Notes under the pieces: model-generated
What the model was told of the DNA's origin: nothing
The model's database searches: none
What the model saw: the letters and a program-made list of their open reading frames with translations, nothing else
Part shown: positions 56,818 to 64,000 of the stretch, in pieces
How the letters are laid out: every line of letters begins with the position of its first letter
Numbering within the stretch: position 1 is the first letter of the stretch
NCBI GenBank assembly: GCA_020845515.1
Contig: JADLFQ010000076.1
Span: 1 to 64,000 of the forward strand
Source: Anaerolineaceae bacterium
GTDB lineage: Bacteria > Chloroflexota > Anaerolineae > Anaerolineales > Anaerolineaceae
Direction of reading: 5' to 3'
Length of the DNA: 64,000 bases
Program-made: the position numbers and the translations under genes

Positions 56818-58836
56818 TCATGTATCCGGCACGTTGTCAAAGACGTTCCCAACCGGCCCCATATCGAGGGTGGAATATTGAGCTTCTGCCTCTTCGCCGT
56901 CCAGCAGGACGGTCTCTGTGAGCAGCTTGCGCCGCCCGGCTCTTTCGGCTTTCAAAATAGCGGAGATATCCTCAACATAAGCCAGCCGCACAAAGTAGAA
57001 GCCGTCGCGCCCGTCGGGGTAGGGGATCACCTGGAGCACCTCAGGGGGTTTGAATTTACCGCTTTGCCGTACTTGGGAAAGATCTTCCGGCGTGAGGACA
57101 AAAACATAAGTGGAGATTTCCTCATGATAAGTGCCAATAAAGTCTCCCGCGCCTTGCACCTGGATGTTCGGGTAATCTTCGGCGAAGAAGTCACGCAGCG
57201 TCTGCCCTTGAGAAGTCCAGTTCGGAGAGACCAGCACGACCGTATCGGGGTGCTGGAGGGCGTAGCCGCGCGCGGCGCTGTACACCTGCGGCGCGCCCCA
57301 CTGCAAGCCGTCCAGCCCGTAGTTGGGCAGCCAGCGGGCGCCGTTTGTGTTCGCGTCGAGCATGGCGAAGATGCCGGAGGCAGCGAAAAAAACCAGCAGC
57401 GTGAGGTTTGACCAGCGCCGCAGCCAGGGGCGGCGCGCCTCAACCCATTCCAACGCGGTTGAAAGCCCCAAAGCGGCAAATAAAACCAGCGGGAAGACCA
57501 CCGCGAGCCGGCGCGGCAGTGTTCCCCCGATGATCACCGCCGCGCCGGCAGGCGCAGCCAGCAGGGCGTAGAACGCCAGACGCACGGCCGGGGCGGCGCG
57601 CCAGCGCCGGATGCCTGTATACAGCCCAAGAACAATCAGGGGGGCATACAGCCAGGGGAGCGGCGGCAGCCCGCCGAAGGCGTAGCGAATGCGTTGGCCA
57701 TCGGTGTGCGGGGAGAGCCAGAATATCGGGCTGAGGCCGCGCAAGTATTCCAACAGGTAACGCCCGGCTTTTTGAAGCACCGTGAGGTTGGGCCAGACCA
57801 GGTAGGAATTGTACATATACAGGCGGTCAAGATAGGCTTCGGGCTGCTGTACAAAGAAGCGCACGAGCGGGGCCGCCAGGAGGAGTAAAACCAGCAAGCC
57901 CTTCCAGGTGGTCTTGCGCTGCTGCCAGTGATAGCGCCAATCCACCGCCAGCAAGATCAGACCGGTAACCACGATGATGATCTGCCCGGGGGTGTAGGTG
58001 TAAAACACCAGTCCGCCCAAGATCAGCGCCGGGTAGAGGAAGCGGGCATTTCGATCGCGATAAACGGCGTAATAGTACCAAAAGCCGATGGAAAAGGCGG
58101 CCATCTGGGCGGTTTCCAGTCCGGTGCGCGCCAGGAAGAACCAGGCGGGTGTGAGCGCCAGAAGCAAAGGCCCCAGCCACCACTCCCGCAGGTGCAAAAA
58201 ATCGCGCAGAAAGAGGGCGAACCACACCGCCCCGAGCAGTGCGATGAGTGCCGTGACGGCACGTGCCACAATCACCGATTTTCCGAACAACAGGTAAGGG
58301 ATGACCGCCAGGTAAACCGTCGCGCTCTGGTCGTATTGGCTGTTGTTTTTTGTAAAAGTGGGCAGCAAGTCCTGTTGAGCCCCGTGCATGTCGTTGCGCA
58401 CCAGAACTGCGGCGTTGACGATGCTCACAGCTTCACCATAAGAGAAATGCGCTGGATAAACCCCCAGCCCGGTGAACTGAATCAGAACGTAAAATAACAG
58501 GCAGAGGGCAAACAGCAGGCGGGAATTTGTCAGCCAGCCGGCTGCAGCCCGGTTTTGCGCCAAAGTGCGGGCGTGCTGCGCCCAGCGCCGCAAGAAAGGC
58601 GGCGCCCGCTCCCTGAAGCGGGGTGCTGTCTTGATCGGGGAAGGAGAGCCTGCCTGTGCGGGAAGGGCAGTTTGGGTGATGATCTGCGGTTTTTCGCCTG
58701 CGCGCCCGGACACAATTAACACCTGCACCTGCATTCCAGGCTGGATGTCAATGGAAAGCTCAACATGTGCGTTTTCCGGGGCGCCGGCGGGGGCTGTCTC
58801 ACCGGAAGGCAGCGGCTGCGAATCCTCGGTGGTCAT
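56818..58836 (-). CDS. GT-C glycosyltransferase-like membrane protein (ArnT/PMT type)
   Basis: This 672-residue protein has a cytoplasmic N-terminus of about 105 residues (Pro/Ala-rich), then about 11-12 helices (105-500) and an outer domain of about 170 residues. The first outer loop after helix 1 (LGVYPAHFSYGEAVSIVNAA) holds a Glu where PMT/ArnT enzymes carry catalytic acids, and the LLPTFTKNNSQYDQSATVYLAVIPYLLFG block is PMT-like. Such proteins move sugars from a lipid carrier to protein or glycolipid. No glycan cluster is nearby. Acceptor and sugar unknown. Confidence 0.75.
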   Translation of the reverse strand: MTTEDSQPLPSGETAPAGAPENAHVELSIDIQPGMQVQVLIVSGRAGEKPQIITQTALPAQAGSPSPIKTAPRFRERAPPFLRRWAQHARTLAQNRAAAGWLTNSRLLFALCLLFYVLIQFTGLGVYPAHFSYGEAVSIVNAAVLVRNDMHGAQQDLLPTFTKNNSQYDQSATVYLAVIPYLLFGKSVIVARAVTALIALLGAVWFALFLRDFLHLREWWLGPLLLALTPAWFFLARTGLETAQMAAFSIGFWYYYAVYRDRNARFLYPALILGGLVFYTYTPGQIIIVVTGLILLAVDWRYHWQQRKTTWKGLLVLLLLAAPLVRFFVQQPEAYLDRLYMYNSYLVWPNLTVLQKAGRYLLEYLRGLSPIFWLSPHTDGQRIRYAFGGLPPLPWLYAPLIVLGLYTGIRRWRAAPAVRLAFYALLAAPAGAAVIIGGTLPRRLAVVFPLVLFAALGLSTALEWVEARRPWLRRWSNLTLLVFFAASGIFAMLDANTNGARWLPNYGLDGLQWGAPQVYSAARGYALQHPDTVVLVSPNWTSQGQTLRDFFAEDYPNIQVQGAGDFIGTYHEEISTYVFVLTPEDLSQVRQSGKFKPPEVLQVIPYPDGRDGFYFVRLAYVEDISAILKAERAGRRKLLTETVLLDGEEAEAQYSTLDMGPVGNVFDNVPDT

Positions 58837-58955
58837 AGCGAATTCAGTATAGCATGAGATCGGGAGGATGAACGCGCCGGGGGAGGGCTTCCCGAAACCG
58901 GACTACCGCGTAATTGCCGCTGCTCTCGTTTGCCGGTTGTGTGATTTTGATCCCG

Positions 58956-60434
58956 CTACCGGGAATGCCCATCTTTCTTGAAATCAATATACCCCTTCTC
59001 TATATCCACATAGATCAGTTCCACGCGCACGCGTTGGCCGACGTCCAGCCCCTGAAAGCCGTGTACGACCTTCCCTTCAACCGGCAGATCGAACAGGCGA
59101 ACCCAGGTCCCTTTGGGGGAAGCGCCCGTGATGATGCCGTTAAAGCGTTCTCCGATGCGCGATTCCAGCAGCAGCGCGGCCGCAGATTTTTCAACCTGGC
59201 GTTCAACCTTGTTGGCGGCATCTTCCTGACGGGTGCAGTGTTTCGCCAGGGCATCAAGTTCTCCCAGGTCATAGGGCGGGGGTGCGCCCGTCAGAGCTGC
59301 TTTTAACAGCCGCTGGGTGATGAGATCGGGGAAGCGGCGGTTGGGAGCGGTGGAATGGGCGTAGTCTTTGACCGCCAGGCCAAAATGCCCCGCCGCCTGC
59401 TCATCCGGCGGGATGGCGGCGTATTCGCCCGCTCCCATAAGTTTGATGACTGCCAGGGACAGATCCGGAAAACGGAGGGGGTCTGCCGTTTTTTGCTCGT
59501 GCAAGAACGCCTCCAGCGCGCTGGAGCTGGGCTGGTCTGGCAGTTGAAAGCCGTGTTCCGCGGCGATCTCAACAATCCGGTCCCACCTTTTAGGAATTCT
59601 CACGATTCGCCGGATGGAAGGCAAGTTGTGTGCCGCCAGAAAACGCGCCGCCGCGCCGTTTGCCATGATCATAAAATCTTCAATGATCTCCCGGGCGCGG
59701 TTTTTCTCCTGCACTTCAAGCGCGCTGATCTGATCGCCTTTGAAGAGCGGTCTGGCCTCGATGGTTTCAAGGCTGAGCGCGCCCTGGGTATGTCTGAAAT
59801 GCTTCATGTGCTGGGCAGTTTTATCTTGAAGATGAAGGTTTTCGGCCAGCCCCCCAACAGCGGAAACGGCAGGGGGGATGCCGCCCGTACCGTTCAGCCA
59901 GGCGGAAACGCCCACGTAGGTGAGTTGGGCGTGGTTGTACACCATTGCCGGGTAGATTTTGGAGCTTTGCAGGCTTCCGTCGGCGTTTACAATCATTTCC
60001 GTAACAACAGCCAGACGATCTTTGTCAGGGTTTAACGAGGTAAGGTTGGTGGAGAGCTTTTCCGGCAGCATGGAAAATATTACAGCGGCGGTGTACACGG
60101 AGGTCGTGTTGTAACGCGCGTGCTCGTCAATGGCCGAGCCTTTGGATACAAGCGCATCAACATCGGCGATGGCGACCAGAATCTTGACACAGTCCCCCGG
60201 CAGGGCTTGCGCGGCGGTCAACTGATCCAGGTCGTGCGAGTCGTCATTGTCAATGGAAGACCATAACAGCTCTCTGAGATCGCGAACCGGACGCCCGTTG
60301 CGCGTTGCGGGCGCTGAAATCTGCTCCAGTTCGGCAAGCGCCTGCGTGGAAAATTCGGGCAGCAAACCCCGCTCCAACATGGTGAGACGGGCGAGTTCGG
60401 TAAGCAGGGTGCGGTGATTCAATTCGTGAGACAT
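58956..60434 (-). CDS. RNB-domain exoribonuclease (RNase II/R-like)
   Basis: This 492-residue RNB protein has the catalytic Asp cluster SSIDNDDSHDLDQL (about 59-71; D62, D65, D68, D70) and the C-terminal DYAHSTAPNRRFPDLITQRLL, equivalent to the HFTSPIRRYPDL block of RNase II/R. A C-terminal S1-like barrel (about 425-490: IGERFNGIITGASPKGTWVRLFD) follows. It degrades RNA 3' to 5'. It lacks the N-terminal cold-shock domains of RNase R, so it is a short type. ATG 60434 has a GAGAG-type site. Confidence 0.9.
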   Translation of the reverse strand: MSHELNHRTLLTELARLTMLERGLLPEFSTQALAELEQISAPATRNGRPVRDLRELLWSSIDNDDSHDLDQLTAAQALPGDCVKILVAIADVDALVSKGSAIDEHARYNTTSVYTAAVIFSMLPEKLSTNLTSLNPDKDRLAVVTEMIVNADGSLQSSKIYPAMVYNHAQLTYVGVSAWLNGTGGIPPAVSAVGGLAENLHLQDKTAQHMKHFRHTQGALSLETIEARPLFKGDQISALEVQEKNRAREIIEDFMIMANGAAARFLAAHNLPSIRRIVRIPKRWDRIVEIAAEHGFQLPDQPSSSALEAFLHEQKTADPLRFPDLSLAVIKLMGAGEYAAIPPDEQAAGHFGLAVKDYAHSTAPNRRFPDLITQRLLKAALTGAPPPYDLGELDALAKHCTRQEDAANKVERQVEKSAAALLLESRIGERFNGIITGASPKGTWVRLFDLPVEGKVVHGFQGLDVGQRVRVELIYVDIEKGYIDFKKDGHSR

Positions 60435-60668
60435 AGTGGATGCTCTCTTTTTATTTTCGGCTGTGAATGCAGCGAGCTTTTTCTGCCCCTTCGGGAGGGA
60501 CACTTTTTGTATCTTACAGGATAATCAGCTTTTTGAGAAGAAGGTTAATACAGCGCAGGCCGGCTGCACGGGCGTCTGTGCTGTCTCTTTGTTCCAGGGC
60601 AAAGAGACGAGGCTGCAGAAGTGGTATGCTCGGGTGCAAGTTTTATATCTCTGTATAAGGAATTATTC

Positions 60669-61760
60669 ATGCGCCGGAACCTGTTAATGATTGCCCCTTT
60701 GCTTTTTCTTTCGGTACTCGCCCTGACGGCGGGCTTGTGGGCTGGCTTGCTGCGGCTGGGCTGGGTTTTGCCCTCTTTGAGTCGCAGCCTGCCCATCTCG
60801 CACGGTGAGTTGATGATCTCCGGTTTTCTGGGGACATTGGTTACACTGGAGCGGGTGGCTGCACTGAGAAAGCGCTGGATGCTGTCCGCACCGGTGCTCA
60901 CCAGTCTGGGGTGGATACTCGGCCTGGCGCTTCCGGGGTTGATGCTGGGGCCGGTGCTGATCACGCTGGGCAGCCTGGGCGCCGTTGCCATCCTTCTCAT
61001 CATTGCCCGGCGCGAAACGCAGGTTTTTACGGTGGTCATGGCGTTGGGCACAATCAGTTGGTTGGTTGGCAATGTACTATGGCTGAGCGGCACGCCGGTG
61101 CCCCGTGTGGTTGGGCTGTGGGGCGCTTATCTGATCTTGACGATTGTAGGGGAGCGGCTGGAACTCAGCCGGGTGCTGCGTCCGACACGCAAGCGCTATG
61201 CGGCCTTCACCATCGCGGTGCTCTTGTATTTGGCGGGGGTGCTCATGCAGGCGTTTGGCTGGCTGCCGAAGATCGGGGTTGCTGTTGGCGGGGTGGGCAT
61301 GCTGGCGCTGACGGCCTGGCTGCTCTTGTTCGATATTGCCCGCTACAACCTGCGCCACCGGATTCCGCTCACGCGTTACATTGCGCTGTGCCTGTTTTTG
61401 GGCTATCTGTGGCTGGGGGTCAGCGGCATCTTTAACCTGGCTTTCGGCATGCAAGTAGCCGGTTTCCGCTATGATGCCATGCTCCATGCGCTTTTTCTAG
61501 GTTTTGTCTTTTCGATGATCGTCGGCCATGCGCCGATCATCCTTCCGGCACTGACCGGCATCCAGTTCCCCTATCACCCCCGGCTGCTGCTGCCACTGAC
61601 ATTGCTGCATGCTTCGCTTATCCTGCGGATAGCTGCTGATCTGAGCAGCTGGCATACCGGCCGGATGTGGGGGGGGCTGTTGAACGAGGTTGCGCTGACA
61701 ATTTTCTTCGCATTGGCGATGCGTCAGGTCGTGCTCTCCAGACGGTCAAAACCTGCATAA
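60669..61760 (+). CDS. NnrS-like multi-pass membrane protein
   Basis: This 363-residue protein has about 11-12 helices. LPISHGELMISGFLGTLVTLERVAAL (about residues 40-65) and AMLHALFLGFVFSMIVGHAPIILPALTGI (about 275-303) hold conserved His residues. The arrangement resembles NnrS, a heme- and copper-linked membrane protein of nitric-oxide stress, and related families. AAGGA precedes ATG 60669. It converges on the diguanylate cyclase. Family assignment is moderate; function unknown here. Confidence 0.65.
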   Translation: MRRNLLMIAPLLFLSVLALTAGLWAGLLRLGWVLPSLSRSLPISHGELMISGFLGTLVTLERVAALRKRWMLSAPVLTSLGWILGLALPGLMLGPVLITLGSLGAVAILLIIARRETQVFTVVMALGTISWLVGNVLWLSGTPVPRVVGLWGAYLILTIVGERLELSRVLRPTRKRYAAFTIAVLLYLAGVLMQAFGWLPKIGVAVGGVGMLALTAWLLLFDIARYNLRHRIPLTRYIALCLFLGYLWLGVSGIFNLAFGMQVAGFRYDAMLHALFLGFVFSMIVGHAPIILPALTGIQFPYHPRLLLPLTLLHASLILRIAADLSSWHTGRMWGGLLNEVALTIFFALAMRQVVLSRRSKPA

Positions 61761-61796
61761 CCACCCGCCACACCATAAAGCGGAAAAGATCGCGGA

Positions 61797-63335
61797 TTAA
61801 AGAAAACCAACAACCTGGTTGCGGCCTGCCGATTTTGCCTGGTAGAGGGCTTTGTCGGCTTGTTCGAGGAGGGTGTCCAGATCGCAGGGGCGTCCCGGTT
61901 GTGCGGTCGTCACTCCCATGCTGATGGTGACGCACACCGGAGCGCTGCGCGCCGGGACGGAGAACTTTTCGGTGCGCTTGCGCAAGCGCTCGGCAACGCG
62001 CAGCGCGGCTTCCAGGTTCGTTTCGGGGAGGACGATGAGAAACTCGTCGCCGCCGTAACGGCCAAAAATATCCTGTTTGCCAAGATCCTCAGAGATGAGA
62101 TACGTGAGACCCTCCAACGTTCGGTCGCCTGCCTGGTGCCCAGTGGTATCGTTGACACTTTTAAAATGGTCAACATCGAGGAGGATGAGCGAAAGAGGAA
62201 GGTGTGTCTCGCACGCGCGCGCAAGCTCGCATGTCGCCAGAAAGAGTACCTGGCGGCGGTTGTGAACGCCGGTGAGCGAATCGGTAATTGCCAGATGCTG
62301 CAGTTGGCTTTCAGCGCGTTTACGGTCTTGAATGTCGCGCAAGATAACCAGGTGTACGGCGGAGCCGGAGGTGGGTTCCCCAATCAGGGAGGATTGTATT
62401 TCGTATAATGTGGCGAGGCCGCCCTGCTGAAGGGCGATTTCCCTCCTGCCTGACCCTCTGTTGAACCAGGAAGTTTCAAAGGGTGGAAAGTCGCTGATGC
62501 TCCGCCCAAGGACGGCGGATTTTTTAGAAGCGAGGATGCATTCGGCGGTAGGGTTGAGATCGAGGATGCGGCCGCTCTGATCGAGCGCGAGAATGCCTTC
62601 CGGCATGTGTTCGAACAAAAAATCGCGCGCCACCGGCGCAAGCTCAAACAGATGGTAGCGGTAGAGCGCCCAGGCGATGATGAGATTGCTGGCGCCGAAG
62701 ACCAGTGGAATGATCTCGTGGATCGGAATGGAAATGATCGCAAAAAACGACAGCAGGTTGGCGCCCAATGGCAGCGAGGCGCCCACCAGAACAATACCAA
62801 CCTGGGAGCGGTAGAGAGATCCGGATTGCAGGTAACGGGTGAGAAAGAGCAGGGAGGCGAGAATGGTCAGGCTGAAGGCATACACCGTATAGACGAAGAA
62901 CCACAAACCTGTGGAAAAGACCAGCCTGTCAAAGGGGTCGCCAGGGATGAGTGAAGCAGGGCCGCGAAACGAATTGTGCAAGACATCGCTCCAGGCGGAT
63001 GCCAGAAGGATCACTGCCAGCGGGATGAGATACTTCCAGGTTGAGTTGATTTTGCGCGTTATCGGGAGGCGATAATAGTCAACTGCAAACTCAAGATAAG
63101 CCAGCGGCACAACCACTGCGCCGATGAATTGGATGTTGTTCCAGAAAAGTTTGTCGGAAAGAGAGGGTGATAAAAATTGGATGATAAGCCCGCCCGTCCA
63201 GATGGTTTCGGAAAAAGCCACGACTGCAAAGGCGCGCGAGCCTGCCACGGAAGAGCGCCGCCAGGCGATGAGGCTGACTGCAAAGCAGATGAGTGCGGAA
63301 AGGATATAGGGGAGCAGGTAAAGGAAAGTACGCAT
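61797..63335 (-). CDS. 7TM-PAS-GGDEF diguanylate cyclase
   Basis: This 512-residue signalling protein has an N-terminal seven-helix sensor of the histidine-kinase N-terminal type (about 1-215). A PAS domain (about 225-335: FLFEHMPEGILALDQSGRILDLNPTAECILA) comes next, then a GGDEF domain (about 340-510) with the active motif RYGGDEF (about 427-433). It makes c-di-GMP from two GTP. The inhibitory RxxD site that usually lies just before GGDEF is not seen (DLGKQD in its place), so product inhibition may be absent. The gene stands alone. Confidence 0.9.
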   Translation of the reverse strand: MRTFLYLLPYILSALICFAVSLIAWRRSSVAGSRAFAVVAFSETIWTGGLIIQFLSPSLSDKLFWNNIQFIGAVVVPLAYLEFAVDYYRLPITRKINSTWKYLIPLAVILLASAWSDVLHNSFRGPASLIPGDPFDRLVFSTGLWFFVYTVYAFSLTILASLLFLTRYLQSGSLYRSQVGIVLVGASLPLGANLLSFFAIISIPIHEIIPLVFGASNLIIAWALYRYHLFELAPVARDFLFEHMPEGILALDQSGRILDLNPTAECILASKKSAVLGRSISDFPPFETSWFNRGSGRREIALQQGGLATLYEIQSSLIGEPTSGSAVHLVILRDIQDRKRAESQLQHLAITDSLTGVHNRRQVLFLATCELARACETHLPLSLILLDVDHFKSVNDTTGHQAGDRTLEGLTYLISEDLGKQDIFGRYGGDEFLIVLPETNLEAALRVAERLRKRTEKFSVPARSAPVCVTISMGVTTAQPGRPCDLDTLLEQADKALYQAKSAGRNQVVGFL

Positions 63336-63436
63336 CGAGGTTCTGTTCTCTGGAAGAGAGTATCCTGCTCAAATAGTAACAGGTATCAACCGGCGTATAA
63401 CTTACAAAATTGACAGCCTCTGCCTCAGCACGAAAA

Positions 63437-63859
63437 TCAACCCACAGACCGGGTCAGCTCCACCCCGGCCTTTTCAAGAAACTCCAGCGCGGTTGGGTCG
63501 GTGCGATAGGCGGTACGGTACACCAGTCTTTTGATGTGGGCGTTAATCAGCACTTTGGTGCATTGCAGGCATGGAAAATGGGTAACATAGCAGACCGCAT
63601 CACGCGTCGCCAGCCCGAACACAGCCGCCTGAATAATCGCATTGACTTCGGCGTGCACGGTGCGCACACAGTGACCGTCCACCATCAGGTGGCCAACGTC
63701 ATCGCAGTGCTCCAAACCGGATGGCGAACCGTTATAACCTGTGGAGATAATGTGCTTTTCGCGCACCAGCACCGCCCCCACCTGAGCGCGGTCGCATGTG
63801 CTGCGCAGCGCCACATCTTCCGCAATTTTGATAAAGTAAGAGTCCCATGTAGGCCGCAT
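63437..63859 (-). CDS. dCMP/cytidine deaminase family protein
   Basis: This 140-residue zinc deaminase of the dCMP deaminase (ComEB) type has zinc ligands H69 in HAEVNAI (E71 is the proton shuttle) and C97/C100 in PCLQC. An extra Cys/His set (HCDDVGHLMVDGHC, about 51-64) matches the second-zinc insertion of dCMP deaminases. The reaction is dCMP to dUMP. ATG 63859 follows AGGGTGAAAAT and is preferred over ATG 63883. Confidence 0.9.
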   Translation of the reverse strand: MRPTWDSYFIKIAEDVALRSTCDRAQVGAVLVREKHIISTGYNGSPSGLEHCDDVGHLMVDGHCVRTVHAEVNAIIQAAVFGLATRDAVCYVTHFPCLQCTKVLINAHIKRLVYRTAYRTDPTALEFLEKAGVELTRSVG

Positions 63860-63983
63860 ATTTTCACCCTTTCCATGAATCAATTAAACATTTCAACCAT
63901 ATTGTATATGCAAACTCTTCTCTTCTCCGGTATCGCTGTGGTATGATACTTTCCACCTTGCAGGAAATCGAGAACAAAGCCCG

Positions 63984-64000
63984 ATGAATAAAGGCATTCT
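63984..64000 (+). CDS. start of a gene cut by the window edge
   Basis: ATG 63984 begins MNKGI and runs off the window. A TATGATACT-like -10 element (near 63940-63948) lies upstream, but no clear ribosome site is visible, so this start is tentative. Confidence 0.25.

Overview
The window looks like a bacterial chromosome segment from a Chloroflexota lineage, most likely Anaerolineae-like. The basis is the mix of families: YceD directly upstream of a housekeeping sigma-70 factor, diaminopropionate ammonia-lyase, Liv transporter genes beside an AcuB-like CBS/ACT protein, several SPFH proteins, a BNR/sialidase-type pseudogene, and a GAAC-N4-GTTC box of the Gram-positive/green non-sulfur LexA type. 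There is no 16S rRNA or other marker here, so the taxonomic call is an inference. Most of the segment is fairly GC-rich; the stretch at about 47.4-54.6 kb is visibly A+T-richer.

Layout. (1) 1-5.7 kb: a 72-bp tandem repeat, then tightly packed plus-strand small genes with strong ribosome sites and a C-rich coding strand. They look like the late part of a prophage or phage-derived module (structural-type proteins, a four-helix holin-like protein, a winged-helix protein). (2) 5.9-12.6 kb: a secreted propeller-type protein, rdgB, a yceD-rpoD pair behind a near-consensus promoter, and dpaL. (3) 12.7-21.6 kb: the most unusual block. A radical-SAM activase, a coiled-coil protein and a triple-module AAA+ ATPase form one overlapping operon behind a promoter holding a GAACAATTGTTC box. 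It is met tail-to-tail, with a 149-bp overlap, by an operon of two large SPFH-like membrane proteins and a helical-repeat protein. (4) 22-30.2 kb: a metal/redox and membrane-quality group: OsmC, a HTH-cupin-NifX-like fusion behind paired operators, an FTR1 iron permease, a DUF364-type protein, NfeD plus slipin, a GNAT, a YkoP-like protein and DoxX. (5) 30.4-40.8 kb: two MFS transporters, a sialidase-like pseudogene, a polytopic membrane protein, tRNA-Gly with a 67-bp tandem repeat on its 3' end, an NMT1/THI5-type ABC transporter next to an IclR-PNPOx fusion regulator, and alanine racemase. (6) 41-46.8 kb: livFGMHK and an AcuB-like sensor. (7) 47.4-54.4 kb: an apparently acquired catabolic island made of an ECF transporter, a creatininase-family amidase, a cupin, a formamidase-type enzyme and an amidohydrolase. 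It is bounded by an SDR pseudogene and by a broken rplT. (8) 55-64 kb: a methyltransferase, MscS, a glycosyltransferase-like membrane protein, an RNB nuclease, an NnrS-like membrane protein, a diguanylate cyclase and a dCMP deaminase.

Two blocks deserve most attention as possible undescribed systems. One is the radical-SAM/coiled-coil/AAA+ operon with its facing SPFH/helical-repeat operon, which may be an ATP-driven remodelling or damage-response system at the membrane. The other is the ECF-creatininase-formamidase-amidohydrolase operon, which probably imports and opens a nitrogen heterocycle or cyclic amide. No CRISPR array, rRNA or intact insertion sequence was seen.
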